A stretch of 64,000 nucleotides of DNA from Bacteroidales bacterium (GTDB taxonomy: Bacteria > Bacteroidota > Bacteroidia > Bacteroidales > Marinifilaceae), in NCBI GenBank assembly GCA_015061245.1, contig SUWY01000008.1:1-64000 (forward strand), written 5' to 3'. Below are positions 55,226 to 63,706 of the stretch, piece by piece. The stretch's first letter is position 1. Each line of letters begins with the position of its first letter. The position numbers and the translations under genes were made by a program. The notes beneath the pieces were generated by a model. The model saw only the letters and a program-made list of their open reading frames with translations, had not been told where the DNA came from and made no database searches.

Positions 55226-55239
55226 GCCTCGTTTATTGT
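55206..55239 (+). terminator. Hairpin terminator after DPP III gene
   Basis: The arms ACAATAAACGAGGCT (55206-55220) and AGCCTCGTTTATTGT (55225-55239) are perfect complements with a 4-base loop. The stop codon lies in the loop and right arm. It may also act on the opposite strand for dnaX. Confidence 0.8.
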
Positions 55240-55240
55240 A

Positions 55241-55312
55241 TCACCTTATCCCTTTTCCCTTTCCCCTTATCCTTTTCACCTTTCACCTTTTCACCTTTCC
55301 CCTTATCTAACT
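55241..55312. repeat. Polypyrimidine repeat tract P8
   Basis: CACCTTTTCACCTTTCCCC-type repeats on the plus strand lie between the convergent DPP III and dnaX genes and reach the dnaX stop codon. Confidence 0.75.
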
Positions 55313-55964
55313 ACTCAATCTCCAACCCCAAAAGCTCCACCATTTCGGCAATTACGGGGTTAAGTTCAATAAAGTTGTTAAGTTTGTCGGCTTGGGTAAT
55401 ATAGACCGGTTTGCTCGATGTTGCTGCACCATCAACAACAACATTGATTTCAATGGTAAGATTTCTGTTATTTACCGATGCGGCAATAAAACTCTCTAAA
55501 CGCTGCTTATATGGAAGAATTTGTTGTTCTGTAAAATTACTGTCAACACTGAAAACAACCTTTGTACCCTCAACAACAGGAACAAGCGACTTTAGCACAA
55601 TCTGCAACTGACTATCATTGATTTTGGTATCGGTAAAATTCTCAATAGCAGTACGTACCGAAGCAGCATTAAACTCACTTGTGCCCAACTGTACCTCTTG
55701 TGGAACAGTATTTACACGGCTGTTAATCTTGTTAAGAGTGTCACGCAAACTGATTGTTCCACCCACTTTAACGGTACTTTGCTGTTGAACCTGAGGTTGG
55801 ATTTGACTCTGCATTTGCGCAGGTCGTTGTGTTGAAGTTTGTTGCACTGCAGAAGCCTGAGCACCAGCACTTTGTTGCACACCAACAGAGCGTGCCGGTT
55901 GCTGCACCGCTTTAAATCCGAAATTTGCTATAGGAAGAATGCCGGGGAACTCACTTGCCCTCAA
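55311..55964 (-). CDS. dnaX: DnaX tau-specific C-terminal extension (-1 frame)
   Basis: This frame lacks its own good start (TTG at 55964) and begins exactly where the gamma-like frame ends at an A10 run. A -1 shift on the run joins K-K-K to LRASEFPGIL without interruption. The 217 residues are a Gln-rich linker (to about residue 65) followed by a domain with ENFTDTKINDSQLQIVLKSLVP and LNNFIELNPVIAEMVELLGLEIE. This is the pattern of the Bacteroidetes DnaX C-terminal domain. Together the frames give about 585 residues, a normal tau size. Programmed slippage or an assembly error in the homopolymer would both explain it. Confidence 0.72.
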   Translation of the reverse strand: MRASEFPGILPIANFGFKAVQQPARSVGVQQSAGAQASAVQQTSTQRPAQMQSQIQPQVQQQSTVKVGGTISLRDTLNKINSRVNTVPQEVQLGTSEFNAASVRTAIENFTDTKINDSQLQIVLKSLVPVVEGTKVVFSVDSNFTEQQILPYKQRLESFIAASVNNRNLTIEINVVVDGAATSSKPVYITQADKLNNFIELNPVIAEMVELLGLEIE

Positions 55965-57070
55965 CTTTTTTTTTTAAGCTCATTGATTTGGCAGAGCTTG
56001 ATTATTGTAAGCTCGACACACAAACGCTTCTCAATTGTATATTTATAGTGTGCCTCACCCTGCTCCAAAAGTTTAAGAGCCTCGAAAAGGAAATCGGTAG
56101 AACAATCTGCTCCCTGCTTTACATAGCGAGCCTGAAGCTCTTGTCCCATCTCCAATAGCTTAACAGTTTGGGGATCCTTAGAAACCAATACATCGCGAAT
56201 ATGTTTACCTAAACCGCTCATCAACAAACCTCCATCAAATCCCTTTGATAGAATCTCATTAACAAGCAACATACTCTCGGTAACCTTTCCCAAATAGGCA
56301 AGCTCTGTTAAACGGAAATAGTAGTCATAATCCAAAACATTCAAGTCCTGAATTACCTTCTCGTATGTTATGTGTCCTTGACAGAAGTTGGCAACCTGAT
56401 CAAAAATAGACAAGGCATCGCGCATTCCGCCATCGGCCTTTTGTGCAATAATATCCAATGCGTTATCATCAACTGCAATACCCTCTTTGGCTGCAATATA
56501 CTTCAAATGCTCAATGGTCTGTTTTACACCTATTCTATTGAAGTTATATATCTGACAACGTGAAAGAATTGTTGGAAGAATCTTGTGTTTTTCGGTTGTC
56601 GCAAGGATAAATACAGCGTATGCAGGCGGCTCCTCCAATGTCTTAAGAAAGGCGTTGAAAGCTCCTGTACTCAACATGTGTACCTCATCAATGATATATA
56701 CGCTATACTTTCCAATTTGAGGCGGTATTCTTACCTGTTCAACAAGAGAACGTATATCATCGACACTGTTATTCGATGCCGCATCAAGCTCATGAATATT
56801 CAATGAACGCCCCTCGTTAAAGGCTTTGCATGACTCACACTCCTCACAGGCCTCGCCATCAGCCTTTGGATTCATACAGTTTATAGTCTTGGCAAAAATT
56901 CTGGCACAAGTTGTCTTACCCACACCTCTTGGTCCTGTAAACAGGTATGCCTGAGCCAATTGCTTGGTTTGAATGGCATTCTTCAAGGTTTGAGTAATGG
57001 CCAACTGCCCTACCACCGTATCAAACGATGCGGGTCTATACTTTCTTGCCGATACTACATACTGTTCCAT
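55961..57070 (-). CDS. dnaX: DNA polymerase III subunit gamma/tau (gamma-like frame)
   Basis: The clamp-loader ATPase has Walker A GPRGVGKT, four zinc Cys (CMN...C..C..C, near residues 68-84 of the longest frame), DEVHMLS (DExx box) and LSRCQIYNF with the SRC sensor. It runs through domain III (collar) and stops after ELKKKS at an A10 run. That is where a gamma product ends in bacteria with slippage. I start at the ATG at 57070 (MEQYVVSARKYRP), the canonical DnaX N-terminus; the -7 box at 57077-57084 overlaps the codons of the longer frame. It follows batE on the same strand. Confidence 0.9.
   Translation of the reverse strand: MEQYVVSARKYRPASFDTVVGQLAITQTLKNAIQTKQLAQAYLFTGPRGVGKTTCARIFAKTINCMNPKADGEACEECESCKAFNEGRSLNIHELDAASNNSVDDIRSLVEQVRIPPQIGKYSVYIIDEVHMLSTGAFNAFLKTLEEPPAYAVFILATTEKHKILPTILSRCQIYNFNRIGVKQTIEHLKYIAAKEGIAVDDNALDIIAQKADGGMRDALSIFDQVANFCQGHITYEKVIQDLNVLDYDYYFRLTELAYLGKVTESMLLVNEILSKGFDGGLLMSGLGKHIRDVLVSKDPQTVKLLEMGQELQARYVKQGADCSTDFLFEALKLLEQGEAHYKYTIEKRLCVELTIIKLCQINELKKKS
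55966..55975 (-). other. dnaX: A10 slippery run in dnaX
   Basis: The minus strand reads CTT, then ten A, then GTTGAG. In frame 0 this gives K-K-K-S-stop; a -1 slip gives K-K-K-L-R and an open frame of more than 210 codons. A run this long allows both ribosomal and RNA-polymerase slippage. The downstream GGGCAAGTGAGTTCCCC can form only a weak hairpin. Confidence 0.7.
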
Positions 57071-57076
57071 ACACCA

Positions 57077-57084
57077 CAAAGGTA
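57077..57084 (-). promoter_or_regulatory. dnaX: Possible -7 box for dnaX
   Basis: The minus strand reads TACCTTTG (TAnnTTTG), seven bases before the chosen dnaX ATG. If used, the transcript would be almost leaderless. Otherwise dnaX is read from the bat operon, since only 14-23 bases separate it from batE. Confidence 0.4.
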
Positions 57085-57093
57085 AGAAAAATA

Positions 57094-57840
57094 TTATATT
57101 CTCTCCAAATCACTGCCGGAAATCCATCCCTCATTTCCATCGGCAAGTTTTATATTGTACCAACTGCCTATAGTCGAGATTACATCTACCTTTAACCCCT
57201 CGTGAACCACAAACAGATCAGTTCCAGAGTTATCGGGCGAGGACTTGACTGTTACACTCGGAGTGATTATTATTGCCTGGTTGTGCTCTATTTCGTCGGT
57301 ATATCGGTCATTTGCCACCGCAATACTCCAGATTGTAGCTATAAATGCAACTATTCCGATATAGAAACCTATCTTCTTAACAATCGAGTAGTTCGAGAAG
57401 AGGAACATACACAGCATTATCAGGAATAGAATAAACAAGGCCACAGAGAGATATGCCCAACCATCAACCGAAATAGAGTTGATAAATGAGTTGTACCAAC
57501 GCACAAAGAATATCTCGGGCAAGGTTTCAATCTTATCAACAGTTGCCTTTTGAGCCAAGGACAAGTTGTACTTGATATCCTTATCTCCTGGAGCCAATCT
57601 TTTAGCTCGCTCGTAGTTAATTATTGCCTTGGTATTCTCACCTATCTTATAGTAACAGTTGCCCAAATTGAAGTACAGCTCTGCACTGCTCTCTCCTTGA
57701 TTCAAGATTGCATTATACTCCTCGATTGCCTTGGCATAATCACCGTTCTGATAGTAGCTCTCAGCCTGCTCTGCACTCTGTGCAAAGAGTGTATTCACAC
57801 TAAACAGCAGTGTCAATATATATAGAATTGCTCTCTTCAT
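57094..57840 (-). CDS. batE: Aerotolerance protein BatE (TPR plus SH3)
   Basis: The 248 residues have a signal peptide (about 1-20, ending LFAQ) and two TPR units (AESYYQNGDYAKAIEEYNAIL, AELYFNLGNCYYKIGENTKAIINYERAKRLAP). Two membrane helices follow (about 120-140 and 150-170), then a C-terminal SH3-like domain (KVDVISTIGSWYNIKLADGNEGWISGSDL). The order TPR, membrane, SH3 is typical of BatE. It is the last bat gene, three bases after batD. Confidence 0.9.
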   Translation of the reverse strand: MKRAILYILTLLFSVNTLFAQSAEQAESYYQNGDYAKAIEEYNAILNQGESSAELYFNLGNCYYKIGENTKAIINYERAKRLAPGDKDIKYNLSLAQKATVDKIETLPEIFFVRWYNSFINSISVDGWAYLSVALFILFLIMLCMFLFSNYSIVKKIGFYIGIVAFIATIWSIAVANDRYTDEIEHNQAIIITPSVTVKSSPDNSGTDLFVVHEGLKVDVISTIGSWYNIKLADGNEGWISGSDLERI

Positions 57841-57843
57841 AAC

Positions 57844-59697
57844 CTATCTAATTACCTTATCCAAATCAGTTATAACCGATATTGCCTGATTATAAATCTC
57901 ACTCATTGCATTAGCAGGGTTACTGCCGGGTGCATATCTTGCATATTCGCAACGATCCAAAACCTCAATAAATCGGTTTATCATTTGCTCATTAACCTGA
58001 TGTTTTGTCAACAACTCACTTACATTATCGCGAGTAAGTTCCGCAGGATCGATATTCAATTTATAACTTACATAACCCCATAGAGCGTTAAGAGTCTCCT
58101 GATAGAACTGCTCTGCAGCACCCTGATTCATTGCCTTTGCAGCAAGTTTCATTCTGCCTTTGGCCATCTTATTGGCACGTCTGTTTTTCACACGCACAAT
58201 ATCGGCAGCAGCCGCAATTCTTCTACGATAGATAATGGCACCTACAATAAAGAGTATTGCCGGAATTATTAGCGACAATAGATATGCAATTGATGCAAAG
58301 TAGTATGAACCTGTTTTACGTAGGTGCAAATCTCCGCTCTTGATGTATCGAATATCCTCGCCCACACGACGAACCTCCTCTTTCTTGAAGGATTGGATAA
58401 CATCGCCGGTACTTTGTGTTGTCGTTGTATTTCCCTTCAACACCTTTACATTAAACGGCTTGATATCGATTGTTGTATAACGATTGTTTGCAGAATTAAA
58501 GTATGGGATTTTCAGTGCAGGAATTTGGTACTCGCCTGCATATCGTGGAATTATAACGTACTCAAAAGTAACGGTTCCACGATTTCCGGTTGCAGTTGCA
58601 GCAATGTTACGAGTTGTTTTAGGCTCATACACCTCAAAGTCGTGTGGTAATTTCAGTGTAGGTGCACTCATCAACTTTAAGTTTCCACTACCCGATACGG
58701 TTATTTTGTATGTAAGGGCCTCGTTCGCAGCAATTGAATCGGCCGATAGAGTTGCACTTGCTGTTATGTTTCCAACTACACCCGAGAATCCTGCAGGTCT
58801 GCCTGCTACCGGCAGCTCCTTTACATTAATCTTAACGGGAGCACTTTTTCGCATAACACGACGCTCGTGGTAGTTTCCAAAGAAGTCATCGAAGAAACTA
58901 TCACCGGTTCCTGCAATTCTTTCACGAATAATACAGCCAATCTCGAATGGATCTATTACCAACTCCCCAGTATGCTGCGGGAAGAGTAACATTTTTCTGA
59001 TAACTGCCATATTATACACCTTACCGTTGTAGTTGGTACGTGTAAGGGTGATATTTTGGTTCGGATCAATCTCCTCTACAAGGAATCCCTCCATCTTAGG
59101 GAAGGTTACATTATCAAGATTGCTCAAATCAACCTGAGGCGAAACGTATAGTTTTATGGTTGCCAATAGCGACTCACCCATATACAATGAGTTTTTACTC
59201 ACCTCAACTACAGTAAAGAGAGATTCATTGGTTATGGCTGCAGATTGCCCTGCAGTTGCACGTTGCTGTGCAGCAGCTCCGTTAGTCACTCCTTGCTGAT
59301 TCCCTGAATTACTCTGCGCTGATGCAGCAACAACCTGTACTGAAATCTGGTTGGAATTATACTGTTTACCATCGACTGTAACAGTTGCTACCGGCATTGT
59401 AAATGTACCCTCCTTATCGGCACTCACGATATAGGTATAACTATAGTCAACATTCGATGTATGCTTTCCATTCACCCACGAACTCGATGACGAGAACGAT
59501 GTGCTTGGTCCCATAATCGAGAATCCATCAAGTTTGACACCACTGATAGAACTGGCCTTAGCATTCACCGAATAGACTAAACGGAATGCCTCGCCCACCT
59601 CAACTACCGATGGTGCCGTTGCCGTAACTGCAACATCTTGAGCCTTCACAACAAAAGCCCCTAAAAACATTGCCAAAAAACATAATAATTTCCTCAT
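57844..59697 (-). CDS. batD: Aerotolerance protein BatD
   Basis: The 617-residue protein has a signal peptide (ending VVKAQ). Ig-like beta domains follow (VTATAPSVVEVGEAFRLVYSVN, IMGPSTSFSSSSSWVNGKH, SVTVDGKQYNSNQISVQV). A central beta-rich region has FPKMEGFLVEEIDPNQNITLTRTNYNGKVY, a BatD hallmark. A membrane helix lies near residues 470-490, and a helical cytoplasmic tail ends the protein. It is periplasmic or membrane-attached and likely scaffolds BatA/BatB. The 116-base gap to batC is filled by a repeat tract. Confidence 0.92.
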   Translation of the reverse strand: MRKLLCFLAMFLGAFVVKAQDVAVTATAPSVVEVGEAFRLVYSVNAKASSISGVKLDGFSIMGPSTSFSSSSSWVNGKHTSNVDYSYTYIVSADKEGTFTMPVATVTVDGKQYNSNQISVQVVAASAQSNSGNQQGVTNGAAAQQRATAGQSAAITNESLFTVVEVSKNSLYMGESLLATIKLYVSPQVDLSNLDNVTFPKMEGFLVEEIDPNQNITLTRTNYNGKVYNMAVIRKMLLFPQHTGELVIDPFEIGCIIRERIAGTGDSFFDDFFGNYHERRVMRKSAPVKINVKELPVAGRPAGFSGVVGNITASATLSADSIAANEALTYKITVSGSGNLKLMSAPTLKLPHDFEVYEPKTTRNIAATATGNRGTVTFEYVIIPRYAGEYQIPALKIPYFNSANNRYTTIDIKPFNVKVLKGNTTTTQSTGDVIQSFKKEEVRRVGEDIRYIKSGDLHLRKTGSYYFASIAYLLSLIIPAILFIVGAIIYRRRIAAAADIVRVKNRRANKMAKGRMKLAAKAMNQGAAEQFYQETLNALWGYVSYKLNIDPAELTRDNVSELLTKHQVNEQMINRFIEVLDRCEYARYAPGSNPANAMSEIYNQAISVITDLDKVIR

Positions 59698-59813
59698 AAC
59701 TCTTCACATTAAACCTCTAACCTATCACCTTTCCCCTCTTCACCTTTCACCTCTCACCTCTCACCTCTCACCTCTCACTTTTCACCTTTCACCTCTCACC
59801 TCTCACCTCATCA
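59698..59813. repeat. Polypyrimidine repeat tract P9 between batC and batD
   Basis: CACCTTTCACCTCTCACC units are repeated on the plus strand for about 100 bases and end at the batC stop codon. It is the only bat-operon gap longer than a few bases, so the tract has been inserted or expanded in an otherwise tight operon. Confidence 0.8.
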
Positions 59814-60662
59814 TCACCAATCCTTATCAATCTTCATCTGCCTTGCCTTCACCGCCTCCATCTTATCCTTCTGAACCTTATCACGCACATCCTGCTCATC
59901 AGCACTCAAAGCCTCCAGAAGTCGCTCTGCATCATCTTTCGAGATTTTTGACTCAGACTGTTGTTGCTCCTGCTGGTTTTGGTTTTGATCTTGGTTCTGC
60001 TGGTTTTGATTCTGGTTCTGTTGATCTTGGTTTTGGTCCTGTTGATCTTGGTTTTGATTTTGACGGTCCTGATTTTGATCTTGATTTTGTTGATCTTTAT
60101 TCTGGTCCTTATTCTGATTATCCTTATTTTGGTTCTGCTCCTGGTTATTCTGGTTTTGGTCCTGATTCTGTTGATTCTGGTCCTGATTCTGTTGGTTCTG
60201 GTTTTGTTGATTCTGGTCCTGGTTTTGCTGATCCTGCTTCATGCTCTTTGCATACTCCAGGTTATATTTTGCCTCCATACTGTTCGGACGGGCACGCAAA
60301 GAGTTCTTGTAGGCCTCAATAGCCTCGTCAAGCTTTTGGGTTGCCATATAACTATTGCCTAAGTTATACCATGCCGCTCCGGCCTGCTCGGGTGTCAAAT
60401 CCGGACGCTCAGTGAGTGCTTGATACTGCTTCATTGCCTCTTCGTACTTCTCCTTTTTAAAGAAGGCATCGCCCAAATTAAACGATGCTTCAAAAGAGTC
60501 ATCGTTTAGCTCTTTTGCGGTTTGATACTCAATTTGGGCCTTTTCGTAATCTCCCTCATTGTATATCTTATTTCCACTACGTATATGTTTTCTCTCCTCT
60601 TGACCATAAAGGGCAACAGGTAGAAGAGTCAAACATAGCAATATGTATAGAGTGCGTCTCAT
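59814..60662 (-). CDS. batC: Aerotolerance protein BatC (TPR, Gln/Asn-rich)
   Basis: The 282 residues have a signal peptide (ending LYGQ) and three TPR units (KIYNEGDYEKAQIEYQTAKEL, ASFNLGDAFFKKEKYEEAMKQY, AWYNLGNSYMATQKLDEAIEAY). A roughly 90-residue run of QNQ, DQN and QQN (about 145-238) and a short charged C-terminal helix end the protein. The Gln/Asn region comes from degenerate repeats at 59955-60240 and is longer than usual. It is the TPR scaffold of the Bat complex. The start shares one base with the batB stop. Confidence 0.9.
   Translation of the reverse strand: MRRTLYILLCLTLLPVALYGQEERKHIRSGNKIYNEGDYEKAQIEYQTAKELNDDSFEASFNLGDAFFKKEKYEEAMKQYQALTERPDLTPEQAGAAWYNLGNSYMATQKLDEAIEAYKNSLRARPNSMEAKYNLEYAKSMKQDQQNQDQNQQNQNQQNQDQNQQNQDQNQNNQEQNQNKDNQNKDQNKDQQNQDQNQDRQNQNQDQQDQNQDQQNQNQNQQNQDQNQNQQEQQQSESKISKDDAERLLEALSADEQDVRDKVQKDKMEAVKARQMKIDKDW
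59955..60240. repeat. batC: Degenerate CAGAACCAA-type repeats in batC
   Basis: On the coding strand, repeats of CAGAACCAA, CAAGATCAA and GACCAGAAT encode the Gln/Asn/Asp run. The length is a multiple of three, and the units are short and imperfect. Confidence 0.7.
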
Positions 60663-61684
60663 TATCTTTTATTAAACAGATTGATTTTCATTAAATAGCG
60701 GTTCTTTCTCTCCAATACCAACAACTCAAATAGAGCCAGGAAGAGAGCTAGCCACAAAAAGTAAGGAAATTTATCATCGTAATCGGTATAGATGCGCTCC
60801 TCAAGAAGGGCTGTCTTCATTTCGCCAACCTCTTCAAGAATTGCATCCAAACCTATATCGGTGTTTGTTGCACGAATATATACGCCCTCGCCCGCAGCCA
60901 CAATCTGCTTCAACATTGTCTCATCGAGCTTTGACACGACGGTATTACCCTCACCATCTTTTCTATAGCCACCTTTACCGTCAGGAATTGGAACTCCCTG
61001 CTCCAAACCCATTCCGATTGCAAAGACATTGATACCTTTCTCACGAGCCGCCTTTGCAGCTTTTACGGCATCGTCCTGATGGTTCTCTCCATCGGTTATG
61101 ATTATGATTGCCTTCGATGCAGACTCGTCGGTTGTGAACGATTTTGCTGCCAAATCTATAGCCTTTCCAATTGCAGTTCCCTGAATCGGAACTACATCGG
61201 TATTGATATTCGATAAGAATAGTTTGGTTGCCGAATAGTCGGTTGTGATTGGAAGCTGAACGTACGCATCGCCGGCAAATACAATCAATCCAACCTTATC
61301 GTTTGCCAAGCGGTCAACCATTCTCGAGATTGCCAATTTAGCACGCTCCAAACGGTTTGGTTTTATATCCTCGGCAAGCATACTGTTCGAAACATCGAGC
61401 AATATTTCAATCTCAATTCCCTCTTTCTGTACCTGTTTCAACTTTGAACCAAACTGAGGTCCTGCTGCTCCTATTATTGTAAAGAAGATTACAAGAAGCA
61501 GTAGTATAAATTTAAATACCTCACGGCCCGATGAGCGCATAGGCATAAGGGGAGTTATCAACTCCATATCACCAAACTGCTCCATAGCCTTGCGTTTGCG
61601 GTTACGCATAATGGCAAAAAAGGCTATCAAGATTGGTATCACAACCAACAGATACAGTACCCATGTATGTGCAAATCTAAACAT
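60662..61684 (-). CDS. batB: Aerotolerance protein BatB (VWA)
   Basis: The 340-residue membrane protein has two N-terminal helices (about 8-25, 55-75), a von Willebrand A domain with the complete MIDAS motif DVSNS (96-100) and TDGENH, and a C-terminal membrane helix. VGLIVFAGDAYVQLPITTDYSA is typical. It is the partner of BatA in a stress or aerotolerance complex. BatA and BatB genes are 13 bases apart. Confidence 0.93.
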   Translation of the reverse strand: MFRFAHTWVLYLLVVIPILIAFFAIMRNRKRKAMEQFGDMELITPLMPMRSSGREVFKFILLLLVIFFTIIGAAGPQFGSKLKQVQKEGIEIEILLDVSNSMLAEDIKPNRLERAKLAISRMVDRLANDKVGLIVFAGDAYVQLPITTDYSATKLFLSNINTDVVPIQGTAIGKAIDLAAKSFTTDESASKAIIIITDGENHQDDAVKAAKAAREKGINVFAIGMGLEQGVPIPDGKGGYRKDGEGNTVVSKLDETMLKQIVAAGEGVYIRATNTDIGLDAILEEVGEMKTALLEERIYTDYDDKFPYFLWLALFLALFELLVLERKNRYLMKINLFNKR

Positions 61685-61697
61685 AACTTTCTCTCAT

Positions 61698-62690
61698 TTA
61701 AGGTATTCTACGAAGCAGTGAGTATCTAAGCAAGGCCTCGCCCAACAAAAGTAAAAGGGCAGCCAATGCAAATGGGAAGTACAGCTCCAACTTTTTACTG
61801 AAGTGCTTCACCTCTATTTTATCCTTCTCCAACTGATCAATCTCCTCGTAGATGCTCTCAAGTTTACTATTGTCATCGGCACGGAAGTAGCGTCCTCCGG
61901 TCAAATCTGCTATTGATATGAGCGAGGTCTCGTCTATCTCCACAGGCATCTGCTGCATCTGTATTCCGAAAGGTGTCTGTACCGGATATGGTGCTGTTCC
62001 ATAACTACCAACTCCAATTGTATATACCTTTATTCCAAAGGTCTTTGCCAACTCAGCTGCAGTTTGTGGTGCAATTGAGCCACGGTTATTTACACCATCG
62101 GTCAAAAGGATTATCACCTTTGATTTGGCCTGACTATCTTTCAATCGGTTTACAGCGTTTGCAAGTCCCAAACCAATTGCGGTTCCATCCTCAATCATTC
62201 CGCTCTTCAGCTCATTCAAGAGGTTGACAACCACAGCATGGTCGGTGGTCAATGGACATTGAGTGAAACTCTCGCCACTAAAGACAACCAATCCTATTCT
62301 ATCGTGGTTACGGGCATTGACAAACTTCGATGCCACCTCTTTTGCTGCCTCTAAACGGTCGGGCGCAAAGTCACGGGCAAGCATACTGCTTGAAATATCG
62401 ACAGCAAGAACAATATCTATACCCTCGCTCGAATACTCCTCCCATGAATTGCTGTGTTGAGGACGCGCCAATGCAACAATCAACAACATGATAGCCAAGA
62501 TTCTCATTGCAAACAACAAGTGGCGCAACCAAGGGTTTCCCTTACGCTTAATCTGTTTCAAGAGCGATAGTGAAGAGAAGGTCATATCTGCATGTATGGT
62601 TCTCTCCTTCAAGATATACCAAACCACTATGGGCACGACAATAAGCAACAGCCATAGCAATTCGGGATTATTGAATGTCATGTCAGCCAT
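61698..62690 (-). CDS. batA: Aerotolerance protein BatA (VWA)
   Basis: The 330 residues have two N-terminal membrane helices, a VWA domain with MIDAS DISSS and LTDGVNN, VVFSGESFTQCPLTTDH, and a C-terminal membrane helix. The motifs match BatA, a von Willebrand-type membrane protein linked to oxygen tolerance in Bacteroides. Its start overlaps the end of the upstream gene by eight bases. Confidence 0.93.
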   Translation of the reverse strand: MADMTFNNPELLWLLLIVVPIVVWYILKERTIHADMTFSSLSLLKQIKRKGNPWLRHLLFAMRILAIMLLIVALARPQHSNSWEEYSSEGIDIVLAVDISSSMLARDFAPDRLEAAKEVASKFVNARNHDRIGLVVFSGESFTQCPLTTDHAVVVNLLNELKSGMIEDGTAIGLGLANAVNRLKDSQAKSKVIILLTDGVNNRGSIAPQTAAELAKTFGIKVYTIGVGSYGTAPYPVQTPFGIQMQQMPVEIDETSLISIADLTGGRYFRADDNSKLESIYEEIDQLEKDKIEVKHFSKKLELYFPFALAALLLLLGEALLRYSLLRRIP

Positions 62691-63690
62691 TTTGCTCCTC
62701 CTTTTCTTCAGTTACACTTTCTGTTTCACTCTCGGCTTTTGCCTGTTCAGCCTTTGCCTGCTCTATTGCAACTACCTGACTATGAATTCGGTCAATGGTA
62801 TCACCTGTACCCTTCATAAAGTTGTAGTTCTCATCCTGAAGAGGGGTCATCTTCGCAAATTTAACCAAATCGGCACTGCTCAACATCTCCTCAATAAAGA
62901 TACGGCTACGCTCATCAACAGCCTGACACTGTTTCAAATAGCCCAAAATCTCGACCGAGGTACTCTCCATACACTGTAATCCCAACTCTCCATCGAGATA
63001 CTCACGCAATACCATTGTCAACTCGGTATAGAACTCCTTCTCATTTCCTGCTTGCCACAACTTCCTCTCATCAATGCTCCTCATTCCTTGAAGCGCAGCC
63101 TGATATGGTGGTATTGACGGCTCAACATTCGAACCTAAAATCGGCTTTCCGCTCTTTCTGCGCATAATCACATAGATTATTCCCGCAATCAGAGCCAATC
63201 CCAATAGTGAATATAGAATGTAGGGCAAGGCCTCACGGAATGTTACAGGAGCATCCATTGGTCCCTCAATATCAATCAATCCCTTCTCCTTATCAACCTC
63301 AAATGTGCTCACTGCTACCATTATTGAATCGGTTGTTAATGAGTTATTAAAGCCATCGAGGGCTATTTGAATTGATTGAGGAGGGATTACGAATAATCCA
63401 GTATCAAAGGTAGTCACCTTATACGTTTGGGTATAGGTGTATGCCCCCTTTTCGTGAAGAGAGTCTAATTCGGGGCCCGAAATAATCTCTAAATCGCCTA
63501 TACTCTTCTCATGATATGGGAAGATTATATTGAGCGGAATTTGACTCTTGACTATATAGGTCAAATTCTGCTGATCTCCTATAAGCATGTGGGTAGAGTC
63601 AAACTTAACTCCATACTCAATATCTTGAGCTGTAGCCCCTTTGACTGCCACCACTATAAAGAACAGTAATATTGCAACTCTTCTAAACAT
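62683..63690 (-). CDS. Aerotolerance-operon membrane protein (DUF4381-like)
   Basis: The 335-residue protein has a signal peptide (ending ATAQ) and a beta-rich extracytoplasmic domain (about 23-140). A membrane helix follows (about 158-175, YILYSLLGLALIAGIIYVIM), then a cytoplasmic helical tail with a Glu/Ala-rich end. Position between DUF58 and batA, together with topology, matches the uncharacterised proteins regularly found there. It probably anchors the Bat/MoxR complex. Confidence 0.8.
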   Translation of the reverse strand: MFRRVAILLFFIVVAVKGATAQDIEYGVKFDSTHMLIGDQQNLTYIVKSQIPLNIIFPYHEKSIGDLEIISGPELDSLHEKGAYTYTQTYKVTTFDTGLFVIPPQSIQIALDGFNNSLTTDSIMVAVSTFEVDKEKGLIDIEGPMDAPVTFREALPYILYSLLGLALIAGIIYVIMRRKSGKPILGSNVEPSIPPYQAALQGMRSIDERKLWQAGNEKEFYTELTMVLREYLDGELGLQCMESTSVEILGYLKQCQAVDERSRIFIEEMLSSADLVKFAKMTPLQDENYNFMKGTGDTIDRIHSQVVAIEQAKAEQAKAESETESVTEEKEEQNG

Positions 63691-63706
63691 ATACTCTTTG
63701 GTTTAC

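Noticed and set aside
59843-60362. Plus-strand frames with repeating Leu/Val or Gly/Phe/Asp residues
   Set aside because: They are antisense shadows of the batC Gln/Asn repeats, with no ribosome site or family match.
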